NCBI GenBank assembly: GCA_031255415.1
Contig: JAIRSO010000005.1
Span: 62,001 to 126,000, forward strand
Reading direction: 5' to 3'
Length of the DNA: 64,000 nucleotides
DNA from: Oscillospiraceae bacterium
Lineage (GTDB): Bacteria; Bacillota; Clostridia; Christensenellales; Aristaeellaceae
This document shows positions 20,801-29,780 of this stretch, piece by piece. Every line of letters begins with the position of its first letter. The first letter of the stretch is position 1. The position numbers were made by a program, and so were the translations under genes. The notes beneath the pieces were generated by a model. The model was not told the DNA's origin. It searched no databases and was given only the letters and a program-made list of their open reading frames with translations.

Positions 20801-21024
20801 GCCACGCGCGTCCGGAACCAGCGGGTCGCGCCATCGGCGCATGTCCATCGCTCGCCGACGCGTATGATACCAACGCCTTCATCGCGCGTGTATTCTCCTG
20901 GCGCATGGTAGAAACCCGTTGTGGTTTCCCATTCCGGCAGGTCGACTGACGCCAACGCCGACGACGCGCCTATTTGCTCAATTTTATTCAGCAGAATCCG
21001 TTCCTTGGAAAAATACATGCGCAA
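17866..21024 (-). CDS. GH38 alpha-mannosidase
   Basis: [70 protein letters not shown], about 1050 aa. Confidence 0.92.
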   Translation of the reverse strand: [1052 protein letters not shown]

Positions 21025-21054
21025 GCCTCCCCGAACGTATCGAGATTTTATAGA

Positions 21055-22068
21055 TCATTCAGGCAATGAATCGTACGCTGACAGGATTTCCGAAGGAGTC
21101 GCGGAACCAGTGACGCCGATCTTGCGGATTGTGACGGACGACGCTAAATTACCCATGAAAGCCGCCTCCGGTAGAGTGGCTCCGCCAGCCGCGGCTAGCG
21201 TAAACGCGGCCAGGAACGTATCTCCCGCGCCGACCGTGTCCAGCGGCGGCTTAACACGGATCGCGGGTATGCGCCAAACCCGCATGCCGTCTGACGCAAA
21301 ACATCCGTCCGCTCCGACGGTCACAAGCGCGGGCTTTCCATTTCGCTTGCTGAACGCCAACGCGGCTTCTTCCGGCGCGGCCTCAGGGTAGTACTCCGCC
21401 GCTTCCTTTTCATTCGGCTTTATTATGGCGTGACGATAGAATCCCGCGCGCTTGCGGCTGTCCGCGACTACTAGCAACCCTTCCCCGCCCAGCGCGTCGG
21501 CAGTCTGCCGCACCCGTTCCGTTACGCATCCATAATCGAACTGATCGCATATGCAAAGAGCGTCCAGGTTCGGCGCGGCATGGAGCACACTGGTTATAAG
21601 CGATTCCTCGTCGCGATCCGGCAACGGGCGCGCGTTCTCAAAATCCAACCGCGGATCCTCGTACACTACGTCTGAATACCCTTTGCGCAGGGGTTTGATA
21701 TACGCGTGAGTGATACGGCCAGTCGAACGGACGATACCGTCCAGCGTCACGCCCATAGTGGCTAAAGCCTCTGTCAATAGTTCGCCGCGCCAGTCTTCGC
21801 CTAATACTCCCAGCATCGCGACGCGGGAGGGACTCAGCGCAGCCAGGTTAGCGGCAGCGTTGCCAGCGCCGCCGGGGCTGTACCGTTCCTCAACAATTGG
21901 CAGCGGATGATGCGGCGTTTCCAATGACAGTTCGCTTTGCGTCATGTCGGCCAGCCAGTACGCGTCAAGGCATGGATCACCGAGCACGCCAACGCGCAAG
22001 CGGCGCATGCTTAGCAGTATGGCTTCCACTCGATCGCGGCTAGGCCGCTTGAACTCAGCCGCTTGCAT
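21055..22068 (-). CDS. PfkB-family carbohydrate kinase (RfaE/HldE kinase-like)
   Basis: VGVLGDPCLDAYW, GGAGNAAANLAAL, VKPPLDTVGAGDTFLAAFTLA. Confidence 0.85.
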   Translation of the reverse strand: MQAAEFKRPSRDRVEAILLSMRRLRVGVLGDPCLDAYWLADMTQSELSLETPHHPLPIVEERYSPGGAGNAAANLAALSPSRVAMLGVLGEDWRGELLTEALATMGVTLDGIVRSTGRITHAYIKPLRKGYSDVVYEDPRLDFENARPLPDRDEESLITSVLHAAPNLDALCICDQFDYGCVTERVRQTADALGGEGLLVVADSRKRAGFYRHAIIKPNEKEAAEYYPEAAPEEAALAFSKRNGKPALVTVGADGCFASDGMRVWRIPAIRVKPPLDTVGAGDTFLAAFTLAAAGGATLPEAAFMGNLASSVTIRKIGVTGSATPSEILSAYDSLPE

Positions 22069-23044
22069 GGTTTTTATCCGCTATCAGCGTCCGAGTCTTT
22101 GCGTACAGATGCGGCAGCGTTTGCGCGTGATCGCCTGCGAAGTGCCAGCCCATACCGCCCCGGCTCACCGGGCGGTTGACGATATTCTTTCGCGGCCGAT
22201 AATAATAGTGCGGATCGTCGTACCCGATGGACGCGCGGTAATCGCCTAGGTCGATCAAGTCGAAGTTGGCGGTGGTGACGTCGAAGGTGGGATAACCCAG
22301 GTTCCTAGCGATGGACAGCGCTTTAAGGAACACCTCCGGCCCGATGACCGCCGATCCGAAGTTTATAAAAACGCCTCCGTCCATATCCGCCACGGACGCG
22401 CAGTATCTGTGGAAATCCTCACCGCTAGCCTGTCCGATCGCGGCGAAGTCCACGATCGGATGCTGATGAATAATATCCGTGCCCAGCGCGATGTGGTAAG
22501 TGGCGGGTACGCCATTGCGCCAGGCTTGGTAGAACACGCAGTCGTCCAGGTATGGAAAGCGTTCCGGACGAGCGTTTGCATACAAGGCCAACGCTTCCCC
22601 TATACCGCGCCCATGCTTAGCGCCGTCTTGGATAGCCTCGTTCATCCAGCGCCCCGTCTCTTCCCACATGCCAAACGTACCGTCCTCGATGGCGGCGGGC
22701 ACATACTCCGAGGTGCCGCCCAGGAAAGCCAGCTCGAAGTCGTGGATACTGCACGCGCCGTTCCCCGCCAGGTGGGTTATGATCCCTTCACGGATCATGG
22801 CAATTAGCAATCGCGACAGGCCGCGCTTGATAACATGCGCGCCTATCGACAGGATAACAGGGCGGTTATTCAGCCGCGCCTTGGCTATACGCCCGCACAG
22901 CATGCCAAACGCTTCCGAAGACGCGCCGTCCCAAACGGGCGCAGGCGCGTCGGGATCGGTTAAAGATTCGACTAAAACGAGATTCCTCCGCTCCCTCGCG
23001 GAGAGTGTCTTGATATTGCCGAACGATAGGCTCCGGTATTCCAT
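22055..23044 (-). CDS. Uncharacterised protein, probably deoxyhypusine synthase-like fold
   Basis: Segments line up with remembered DHS (GAHVIKRGLSRLLIAMIREGIITHLAGNGA...; VFYQAWRNGVPATYHIALGTDII; GGVFINFGSAVIGPEVFLKALSIARN); start overlaps the downstream PfkB kinase. Confidence 0.5.
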   Translation of the reverse strand: MEYRSLSFGNIKTLSARERRNLVLVESLTDPDAPAPVWDGASSEAFGMLCGRIAKARLNNRPVILSIGAHVIKRGLSRLLIAMIREGIITHLAGNGACSIHDFELAFLGGTSEYVPAAIEDGTFGMWEETGRWMNEAIQDGAKHGRGIGEALALYANARPERFPYLDDCVFYQAWRNGVPATYHIALGTDIIHQHPIVDFAAIGQASGEDFHRYCASVADMDGGVFINFGSAVIGPEVFLKALSIARNLGYPTFDVTTANFDLIDLGDYRASIGYDDPHYYYRPRKNIVNRPVSRGGMGWHFAGDHAQTLPHLYAKTRTLIADKNHASG

Positions 23045-23091
23045 ATCGCTAATTTACCCCGATTCCGAGATTGCAATCCGCCATGGATTGC

Positions 23092-23598
23092 CTAATAACC
23101 CGCTAAAAGCTCCGCCTGCAGTGCGGCGGGATCCTCTCCCGCCAGAAATCGCTCGGCTAATGCCTCCAGCAGGGAAATCGCATCCTCGCCCATGAGGTAT
23201 ACGCCATGCCCATCCGCGCCGATGAATACCGCGGGCAGCGAGTTCCGCAGTTCATCTGGAATACCGAAATCCTCCGCCATACCTAAATACCGTTGGAAAA
23301 GATCGCTTCTTTGGGTGTTAAGCATGCTGTAATCGAACGTACCGTCATAGAGGCTATCTCCCAACTGGAGCTTTACCGCGCCGTGCACGCGAAGTATATT
23401 CTCACAGTCGCCGCAGCCGCGACCCTCCGCGCCGCAACCGCCGCACGGATCGTCCACGAACACCGTCAATGGAACAGGCTCGCGCTCCGCAGCCGGCGAG
23501 GGTTCAGGCAAAGGCGAGGGTATTGCCGCACACGCGGAGATAGCAATCAGCGCGAACGCCGCAAGCATAACGATAACGGCGCGGCCTACGCGTGTCAT
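23092..23598 (-). CDS. Lipoprotein with thioredoxin-like layout and CxxC...CxxC cluster
   Basis: Start ATG at 23598 overlaps the TGA of the upstream ABC ATPase; lipobox AISAC; VFVDDPCGGCGAEGRGCGDC and SLPAVFIGADGHGVYLMGEDAI. Confidence 0.6.
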   Translation of the reverse strand: MTRVGRAVIVMLAAFALIAISACAAIPSPLPEPSPAAEREPVPLTVFVDDPCGGCGAEGRGCGDCENILRVHGAVKLQLGDSLYDGTFDYSMLNTQRSDLFQRYLGMAEDFGIPDELRNSLPAVFIGADGHGVYLMGEDAISLLEALAERFLAGEDPAALQAELLAGY

Positions 23599-24590
23599 GC
23601 CGTCAGAGGATGGTTGCACAATACCTGGCGGCCTCCCTCCAGTGTGCGCATGGCGGGACGCGCGGCGCGGCACTCATCGGTGGCGTAAGAACAGCGCGGC
23701 GCGAACTTGCAGTATGAGATAGCGTATTCTTTTTCCTCAATATCGCTCATGGCGACGTCCCGCGTCCACTTATCGCCCACAGTGGGAACGGAGTCCATCA
23801 ACAGGCGCGTATATGGGTGAGCGGCGTTCTCCATAATCTCCTTGGACATGCCGTACTCGATAAGCCCGCCGCGATACAACGTAGCAATGTAATCGCTGAC
23901 ATAATATGCCGTGGACAAATCGTGCGTAATATAGATGAAGCTGACGTTGAACGCGTCCTTCAGTTCCTTGAACAGGTTGACGATATTCATCTTCATCGAC
24001 GCGTCGATCATCGCGACGGGTTCGTCGGCGATGATCAACCTTGGCTTAGTGATAAGCGCGCGGGCTATAGCCACTCTTTGCAACTCGCCCCCGGAGAACT
24101 GGCTTGAGTACTTGCCCCGCACCACTCCCAATGACATGCCCACCGCGCTTAGGGTTTGGTCGATCAACTCGGACGCAGCCTTGCGGCCTTTCACTATGCC
24201 CAGGCGCAGCGCCGTGTTATACAGATAGCTATCCACCGTCTTGCGCGCGGAAAACGCCTCGAATGAGTTTTGGAAAATGGGCTGAACCATCTTACGAAAC
24301 GCGGCTTCGCGCGTGGCGTCCTTGCCTTGATAGCTCACGCCGTCCAGCAGTATGTCGCCCATATCCGGCGCGTACATGCGCAGAACGAGCTTACACAACG
24401 TCGTCTTGCCGCATCCGCTTTCGCCGACGATGGACAGTATGACCGGATGATCCGCGGGGATGTTAAAGGAAACGTCGTCCACGGCGGTGAGTTTTACGCG
24501 GGAGAGCAGGCTGCCCATGCGGAATATCTTGCTGACGCCTCGCACCTCCAACAAGTTCGCCATAGCCATATCACGCGTCCTCCCCTTCAA
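23595..24590 (-). CDS. Peptide/oligosaccharide ABC transporter ATP-binding protein (DppF/OppF-type)
   Basis: GESGCGKTTLCKLVLRMY, FSGGELQRVAIARAL, C-terminal oligopeptide-type CKFAPRCSYATDEC. Confidence 0.9.
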   Translation of the reverse strand: MKGRTRDMAMANLLEVRGVSKIFRMGSLLSRVKLTAVDDVSFNIPADHPVILSIVGESGCGKTTLCKLVLRMYAPDMGDILLDGVSYQGKDATREAAFRKMVQPIFQNSFEAFSARKTVDSYLYNTALRLGIVKGRKAASELIDQTLSAVGMSLGVVRGKYSSQFSGGELQRVAIARALITKPRLIIADEPVAMIDASMKMNIVNLFKELKDAFNVSFIYITHDLSTAYYVSDYIATLYRGGLIEYGMSKEIMENAAHPYTRLLMDSVPTVGDKWTRDVAMSDIEEKEYAISYCKFAPRCSYATDECRAARPAMRTLEGGRQVLCNHPLTA

Positions 24591-25542
24591 GCAGATGGCA
24601 TGCCGCGTAGCGTCCTTGCGATACCTCGCGGAAGGCGGGCGCGTCGTGTCTGCATACGTCCTTGGCCTTCGGGCAGCGCGCGGCGAAGCGGCAGCCTGGC
24701 GGCGGGTTCCTCAACGGCGGCGGGCTGCCGGGGATACCCACTCGCTGGCGTTTATCTCCCACCCTGGGCAGCGCGTCGATGAGCATGGCGGTGTACGGAT
24801 GCTTGGGATTCTGGAACAGATCCACCGTTTTGCCAATCTCCATCATCCGCCCGGAATACATGATGCCGATGCGGTCGGTGATCTGATAATGCACGCCCAG
24901 GTCATGGCTGACCAGCACCATGGTGTTGCGGCTGGCTTTCTGAAGCTTCATCAGCAGCATCAGTATGCCGCGCTGCACTACCACGTCCAGCGCGGTGGTA
25001 GGTTCGTCCGCCAGGATAACGCTGGGATGCATGAAAGTAGCAAGCGCGATGATAGCGCGCTGGCGCATGCCGCCTGACAGCTGGAACGGGTACGCGTCCA
25101 GCGTCTCGCTGGAGAGGTTGAGCTCTTCCAGGTACGCGCGCACGCGATCCAGCGTCTGTTCCTTGGTCTCCCGGCCTCGATCCTCCGGCGGGATGGAGTC
25201 CAGGAATTGGTTTTTCAGCCGCGCAATGGGGTTAAGCACCGACATGGCGGCCTGCGGCACGTAGGATATATGATTCCACCACGCTTTGCGGACGCCGCCC
25301 GTTTCCAGCGAGAACGGCTGACCGTTCTTCTCGCCCGTGAACAGCACGCGTCCCGCGTCCACCTGCAGGGGGAAGTCCAGGATGTCGTACAATACTTTAA
25401 GCAGCGTGGACTTGCCGCATCCGCTCTCCCCGGCTACGCCGAATATCTCATTATCGCGTATCTCGAAATTCGCGTCCTCCACCGCCACGACATTGCCGTC
25501 CAGCGTTTTATAGGAGGCGGTCAGATGATCGACCTTAATCAA
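24571..25542 (-). CDS. Peptide/oligosaccharide ABC transporter ATP-binding protein (DppD/OppD-type)
   Basis: GESGCGKSTLLKVLYDIL, LSGGMRQRAIIALA, ADEPTTALDVVVQ, CRFAARCPKAKDVC; TTG start at 25542 preceded by AGAGGGG. Confidence 0.85.
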   Translation of the reverse strand: MIKVDHLTASYKTLDGNVVAVEDANFEIRDNEIFGVAGESGCGKSTLLKVLYDILDFPLQVDAGRVLFTGEKNGQPFSLETGGVRKAWWNHISYVPQAAMSVLNPIARLKNQFLDSIPPEDRGRETKEQTLDRVRAYLEELNLSSETLDAYPFQLSGGMRQRAIIALATFMHPSVILADEPTTALDVVVQRGILMLLMKLQKASRNTMVLVSHDLGVHYQITDRIGIMYSGRMMEIGKTVDLFQNPKHPYTAMLIDALPRVGDKRQRVGIPGSPPPLRNPPPGCRFAARCPKAKDVCRHDAPAFREVSQGRYAACHLLEGEDA

Positions 25543-25544
25543 CG

Positions 25545-26384
25545 CTAGACCCCTCTCTTCTTCGCGATGAAGTTGTTGTATCCGGTGATGAGCATGAACA
25601 GAGCCACGAACAGCACAATGATGGTCACAATCGGCGATCCGACCCACAGCCATTGCCTAGCCATTATGGCGTTGCGGTTGCGCGCCCACTGGATCATGTT
25701 GCCCAGCGAGGGGAGCTTGGCGGAAGAAAGCCCTAGCACCGCCAGGCTGCTCTCCTGCCCGATGGCTACGAGCACGGCGTTCATAAAGTTGGACAGCGCC
25801 CACGTCATCAAGTATGGCAGGATCTCCGTCACGATGATCTGGAACAATCCCTCGCCTGAAAACCGCGCGGTTTGGATGAAGTCCCGCTCCCGCATCGACA
25901 GGCATATGGCGCGGACATGCCGCGCCGGATGCGCCCACGCGAATATGCCCAGAACCAGCGCCAGCGGCGCTACGCTCATCGATCCGCCCATCAGCGCTGT
26001 CATCAGGATCAGGATGGGCAGCGAGGGGATCACTATGAACGTATCCGCCACCACCATCATCACCCGATCGACCGCGCCGCCTACGAACCCAGCGGTAAGC
26101 CCGTACAGCACCCCGACCACAGTGCCGATCGTGGCGACGATAACCCCGATCATAAGGGAGTTGCGCAGCGAGAACACGAGCATCCAAAACGTGTCCTGGC
26201 CTAGCGCGGTCGTGCCTAGCGGGTGCTGCCAGGACGCGGGAAGGTTTTTCCTGAAACTGTTGTAGATGCTGATATCCGTGCCTGTGTATGCCAATGTAAG
26301 GATAACCGAGGACAGCGCCAGCAGCGCGGTGACGACCAGTCCGATGCGGAACCGCGCTCCGGCGTGCTTCCATACTTTCTTCAT
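25545..26384 (-). CDS. Peptide/oligosaccharide ABC transporter permease (DppC/OppC-type)
   Basis: HPLGTTALGQDTFWMLVFSLRNSLMIGVIVATIGTVVGVLYGL, typical DppC N-terminus. Confidence 0.88.
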   Translation of the reverse strand: MKKVWKHAGARFRIGLVVTALLALSSVILTLAYTGTDISIYNSFRKNLPASWQHPLGTTALGQDTFWMLVFSLRNSLMIGVIVATIGTVVGVLYGLTAGFVGGAVDRVMMVVADTFIVIPSLPILILMTALMGGSMSVAPLALVLGIFAWAHPARHVRAICLSMRERDFIQTARFSGEGLFQIIVTEILPYLMTWALSNFMNAVLVAIGQESSLAVLGLSSAKLPSLGNMIQWARNRNAIMARQWLWVGSPIVTIIVLFVALFMLITGYNNFIAKKRGV

Positions 26385-26394
26385 GCGCGCCTCC

Positions 26395-27396
26395 TCATTG
26401 GAACCGGATGCGCGGATCAATCAGCGGGTATATCAGATCCGCTGCCAGCGTGGCGGTCGAGATGGACACGATGGATATGGAGACAGTCGCCATAATCATA
26501 TTGTAATCGGCTTGCGTGATGGCCTTTTGCACCAGCTGCCCTACGCCGGGATACTGGAAGATGATCTCTGTCATCAGCGCGCCTCCGAACACCCCGCCCA
26601 GCGATATGGACAGCCCGGATACCTGCGGGATGATGCTGTTGCGGAACACGTAGCTCGTCGCGATCTTACCCTCGCGGATACCGCGCAGACGCGCGAAGCG
26701 CACGTACTCCTCCTCCGCGGTATTCTCGCTCATCGCTTTCATGCTGATCACCCACCATCCGAAACCGACCACCACCATGGTGCACGCGGGCAGGATGGAC
26801 GAGCGCAAGAGCGTCTCCCAGAACCGCGCCGCGCCCTGATTCAGCACGATAGTCGCGGTAAGCGGAAATATGCGCCAGACGAAGCAGAACAGTATCTGCA
26901 CAACGAGCGCCAGGATGAAGTATGGTATGGGGTAAATGAAGATGGCGATGTATTCAAGCACAACGGAGGATTTTTTATTTTTGCGGAAACCGGCGAGCAT
27001 TCCGATGAGGTTGCCCAGCGTCCATGCGACGACGGTAGTTACCAGCGACAATCCTACCGTGTACGGCAGGTATCGCATCACGATGCTCGATGCGTCCGTT
27101 GGGAAGTTCATGAGCGAAGGGCCGAAGTCAAGCCGCACCGCGCCCTTTAGGAAGCCCAAGTACTGCTGCCAGAGAGTGCCCTGCAGGCCATACTGCATGC
27201 GCAGCGACTCGCGGATGTAGACCACCTGATCCTCGGGCAGGCTGGTCATACTCAGGATTTTCGCGATCATGCCTTCGACGGGATCCGCCGGGAAGAAGCG
27301 GGGGATGAAGAACATGAATGTAATGCCGATAAAGATGACCATGAACCAGGAGAGCAGCCTCCCGGCCAGGTATTTGCCGAACCGCACGCGGCGCAC
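26395..27396 (-). CDS. Peptide/oligosaccharide ABC transporter permease (DppB/OppB-type)
   Basis: DppB-like topology; ISLGGVFGGALMTEIIFQYPGVGQLVQKAITQADYNMIMATVSIS. Confidence 0.88.
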   Translation of the reverse strand: MRRVRFGKYLAGRLLSWFMVIFIGITFMFFIPRFFPADPVEGMIAKILSMTSLPEDQVVYIRESLRMQYGLQGTLWQQYLGFLKGAVRLDFGPSLMNFPTDASSIVMRYLPYTVGLSLVTTVVAWTLGNLIGMLAGFRKNKKSSVVLEYIAIFIYPIPYFILALVVQILFCFVWRIFPLTATIVLNQGAARFWETLLRSSILPACTMVVVGFGWWVISMKAMSENTAEEEYVRFARLRGIREGKIATSYVFRNSIIPQVSGLSISLGGVFGGALMTEIIFQYPGVGQLVQKAITQADYNMIMATVSISIVSISTATLAADLIYPLIDPRIRFQ

Positions 27397-27576
27397 CCCT
27401 TTTCCTGCGGCGCGGGAACCCGCCCAGCGCCTTGTTAAAACATGTCGCGCGGCTCGCCTGGCACGGTCGTCCGCCTTGCGGCGGACGACCGATACGGGCT
27501 TGCCCGTCAGAGGACGCGCGGCGCGGTCTGATTGAAATCAAACTCTTACGCGCGCCTAGTCAACCAAGCCGACGCG

Positions 27577-29493
27577 TCATTGCGCGGGCTGGATGCGCGG
27601 GAGCGTGAAGCGGAAGTTGGACCACCACCACCATGGCCCTTCATATGGATTCTCGCTGGTCGGGAATCCGGTCCAGTAGGTTTCGTTGAACGGCACGATC
27701 TTAGTGCCTGAATGCACCATGATGTTGATGTGCGCCTCGAACGCCAGTTTCAGGAACTCGGTGAGCATTGCCTGGGTCTCCTCGCTGTTGGGATCCATGC
27801 CGGCTACGTCACGGACGATGGTTCCCAGTTTGGCGGCAAGCTCCGGGTTAGAGATGGGCAGACGGTAGTTAGCTATACCCGTGCCCCTCTCGCCTAGCTC
27901 GAACTTATAGACTTCGTCGTTCCAGCCGTTGATGTTGTTATAGAAATCGATGGAGTAAGCCGAGCAAGCGTCCCAGCTGTCGACGGTTGTGAAGTCGCCG
28001 ATGGGCAGACGGTTGCCGATATCGGAGCCGGGTATGGTAGTGATTTCGGTCGCTATGCCGAACTTCTCCCACTGATCGGCTATGGCCTTGCCGGAACGGG
28101 AGGCTTGCGTTGATTCCTCTTCCGGATGGACGATAACGGGAATGACCCACGGTTGGCCTTCGTAGTACCACTTGCCGTCCTTGAGTTCAAGACCCGCGTT
28201 GGTCAGCAGCTCAGCGGCCTTTTCCTTATCGGTCTTAAAGTAGCCTACGCCGAACACGTCGATAAGCTCTTCGTCAGAATAGGCCGACATGTCATATCCG
28301 AAGTCCTCGGTCAGCCTTTCCGCCAATTCCTTGGAGAAGTTCGGGTTCCACGGGTTGTACTCGCCGTCGATGGTAAACTCATTGGCGAGCCAGTCGCTCA
28401 TCGGTTTGTAATAGAACGTCTGCATCGCGGTCACGGCCGGAACCTGCAGCGCGGACATGCGGCCGATACCCTCGAACACGTTCTCCGATACCTCGACCCA
28501 ATCGCAGGCGAGGGTAAGCGCCCAGCGGACGTTCACATCGTCGAACGGTTTGATGGCGGTATTGAAGAAGATGCCCTTGGAGCACGCGTCGTCCGTGGTG
28601 GCGAACGGGAATTCCGGGTACCACGCGTGCACGTTCGGGTTGCCGTCGAGCAGCAATTTGAGATCTTCATACGCCACTTCATTCATGACGTCGACCTCGT
28701 TGTTGAGCATGGCCATGACGCGGGCTTCCTGGCTGCCGAACACGCGGTAGAGCACGTACTTCGGACCCGGCTCGCCGTAGAGCATGCCGGTGGGCGTGTT
28801 CGCCCAGTCTTCGCGCCTCTCGTACAGCGTCCAGGTGCCCAGCTGGTCATAATCCTTCAGCTTGTACGCGCCCGCCGTCACCGGTTCGCTGTCCGGGAAC
28901 GTGGCGGGATCCACCGTGCTGTAGATATGTTCGGGCACTACGCGGAAACCGCAGCCCCACGTGTTGACGCCCAGGGTGGTCATGATACGGGTGAAGGGAT
29001 TATCGCAGTATACCTTCAGCGTCAGGTCGTCCAGAACCTCGACCTTTTCGAAGAGGCTGTTGTAGTATGCGCTGTCCGTGAGCTTGTCGTTGCCCATGAT
29101 CATGTTGATCGTGAAGGCTACGTCGTTCGCGTCCAGCGTTTCTCCGTCGGACCATTTCAAGCCCTCGCGGATCTTGATAGTCCATTCGGTATAATCCTCG
29201 TTGGGCGTGGCCAGATCAGCGGCGATGGTCGGGATGCGCTCGCCGGTGATGGTGTTGACTTCCCAGATGCCGTCAACCCACATGATCTGGTGCGCGCCCC
29301 AGGACTGGCGCGTGCCCGTCATATACGGATTGAATTGGCCGGGGGTCGGGTTCACGCTGTCGTCCGGTTCGCAGATGAGCGTTTCAACGCGGAGCGTGCC
29401 AACGTCCGTCATCTCGCCCGCCAGTGCGGTTGCGCCGATGAAGGGCAGCGCCGCCATCAAAACCGCCATCAGCAGTACTACCATTTTACGCAT
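27577..29493 (-). CDS. Family 5 (DppA/OppA-type) substrate-binding protein
   Basis: Signal peptide; EWTIKIREGLKWSDGETLDANDVAFTINMIMG; full length at 638 aa. Confidence 0.9.
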   Translation of the reverse strand: MRKMVVLLMAVLMAALPFIGATALAGEMTDVGTLRVETLICEPDDSVNPTPGQFNPYMTGTRQSWGAHQIMWVDGIWEVNTITGERIPTIAADLATPNEDYTEWTIKIREGLKWSDGETLDANDVAFTINMIMGNDKLTDSAYYNSLFEKVEVLDDLTLKVYCDNPFTRIMTTLGVNTWGCGFRVVPEHIYSTVDPATFPDSEPVTAGAYKLKDYDQLGTWTLYERREDWANTPTGMLYGEPGPKYVLYRVFGSQEARVMAMLNNEVDVMNEVAYEDLKLLLDGNPNVHAWYPEFPFATTDDACSKGIFFNTAIKPFDDVNVRWALTLACDWVEVSENVFEGIGRMSALQVPAVTAMQTFYYKPMSDWLANEFTIDGEYNPWNPNFSKELAERLTEDFGYDMSAYSDEELIDVFGVGYFKTDKEKAAELLTNAGLELKDGKWYYEGQPWVIPVIVHPEEESTQASRSGKAIADQWEKFGIATEITTIPGSDIGNRLPIGDFTTVDSWDACSAYSIDFYNNINGWNDEVYKFELGERGTGIANYRLPISNPELAAKLGTIVRDVAGMDPNSEETQAMLTEFLKLAFEAHINIMVHSGTKIVPFNETYWTGFPTSENPYEGPWWWWSNFRFTLPRIQPAQ

Positions 29494-29555
29494 GGTTCTT
29501 CTACTCTCCTTCTGGATGAATCGCAGCCCGGGTACTCCGCGCTGCGTATAAAGGC

Positions 29556-29584
29556 ATTATAACATGCGTAATATGAATTGTCAA
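29556..29584 (-). promoter_or_regulatory. Consensus vegetative promoter of the DppA-type operon
   Basis: Minus strand TTGACA (29579-29584) - 17 bp - TATAAT (29556-29561). Confidence 0.9.
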
Positions 29585-29780
29585 TAAACAACAGCGCGAG
29601 CGTTATCAAAACGATCACCACCCCGATATAATCAAGGCATGCTTGACATTTTTGCACAAGCCCCAAACATAAAGAAATGATTTTTGAGCATATATGCCGT
29701 TCCCGACAATTGCTATTGACATCAGCTATTCGAGCCGTCATACTATACTCAATCTATCGCGGAATATAAGGAGGATGTGC

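Noticed and set aside
28126-29562. 478-aa plus-strand ORF
   Set aside because: Antisense to the family 5 SBP gene; no recognisable domain; high-GC antisense artifact.
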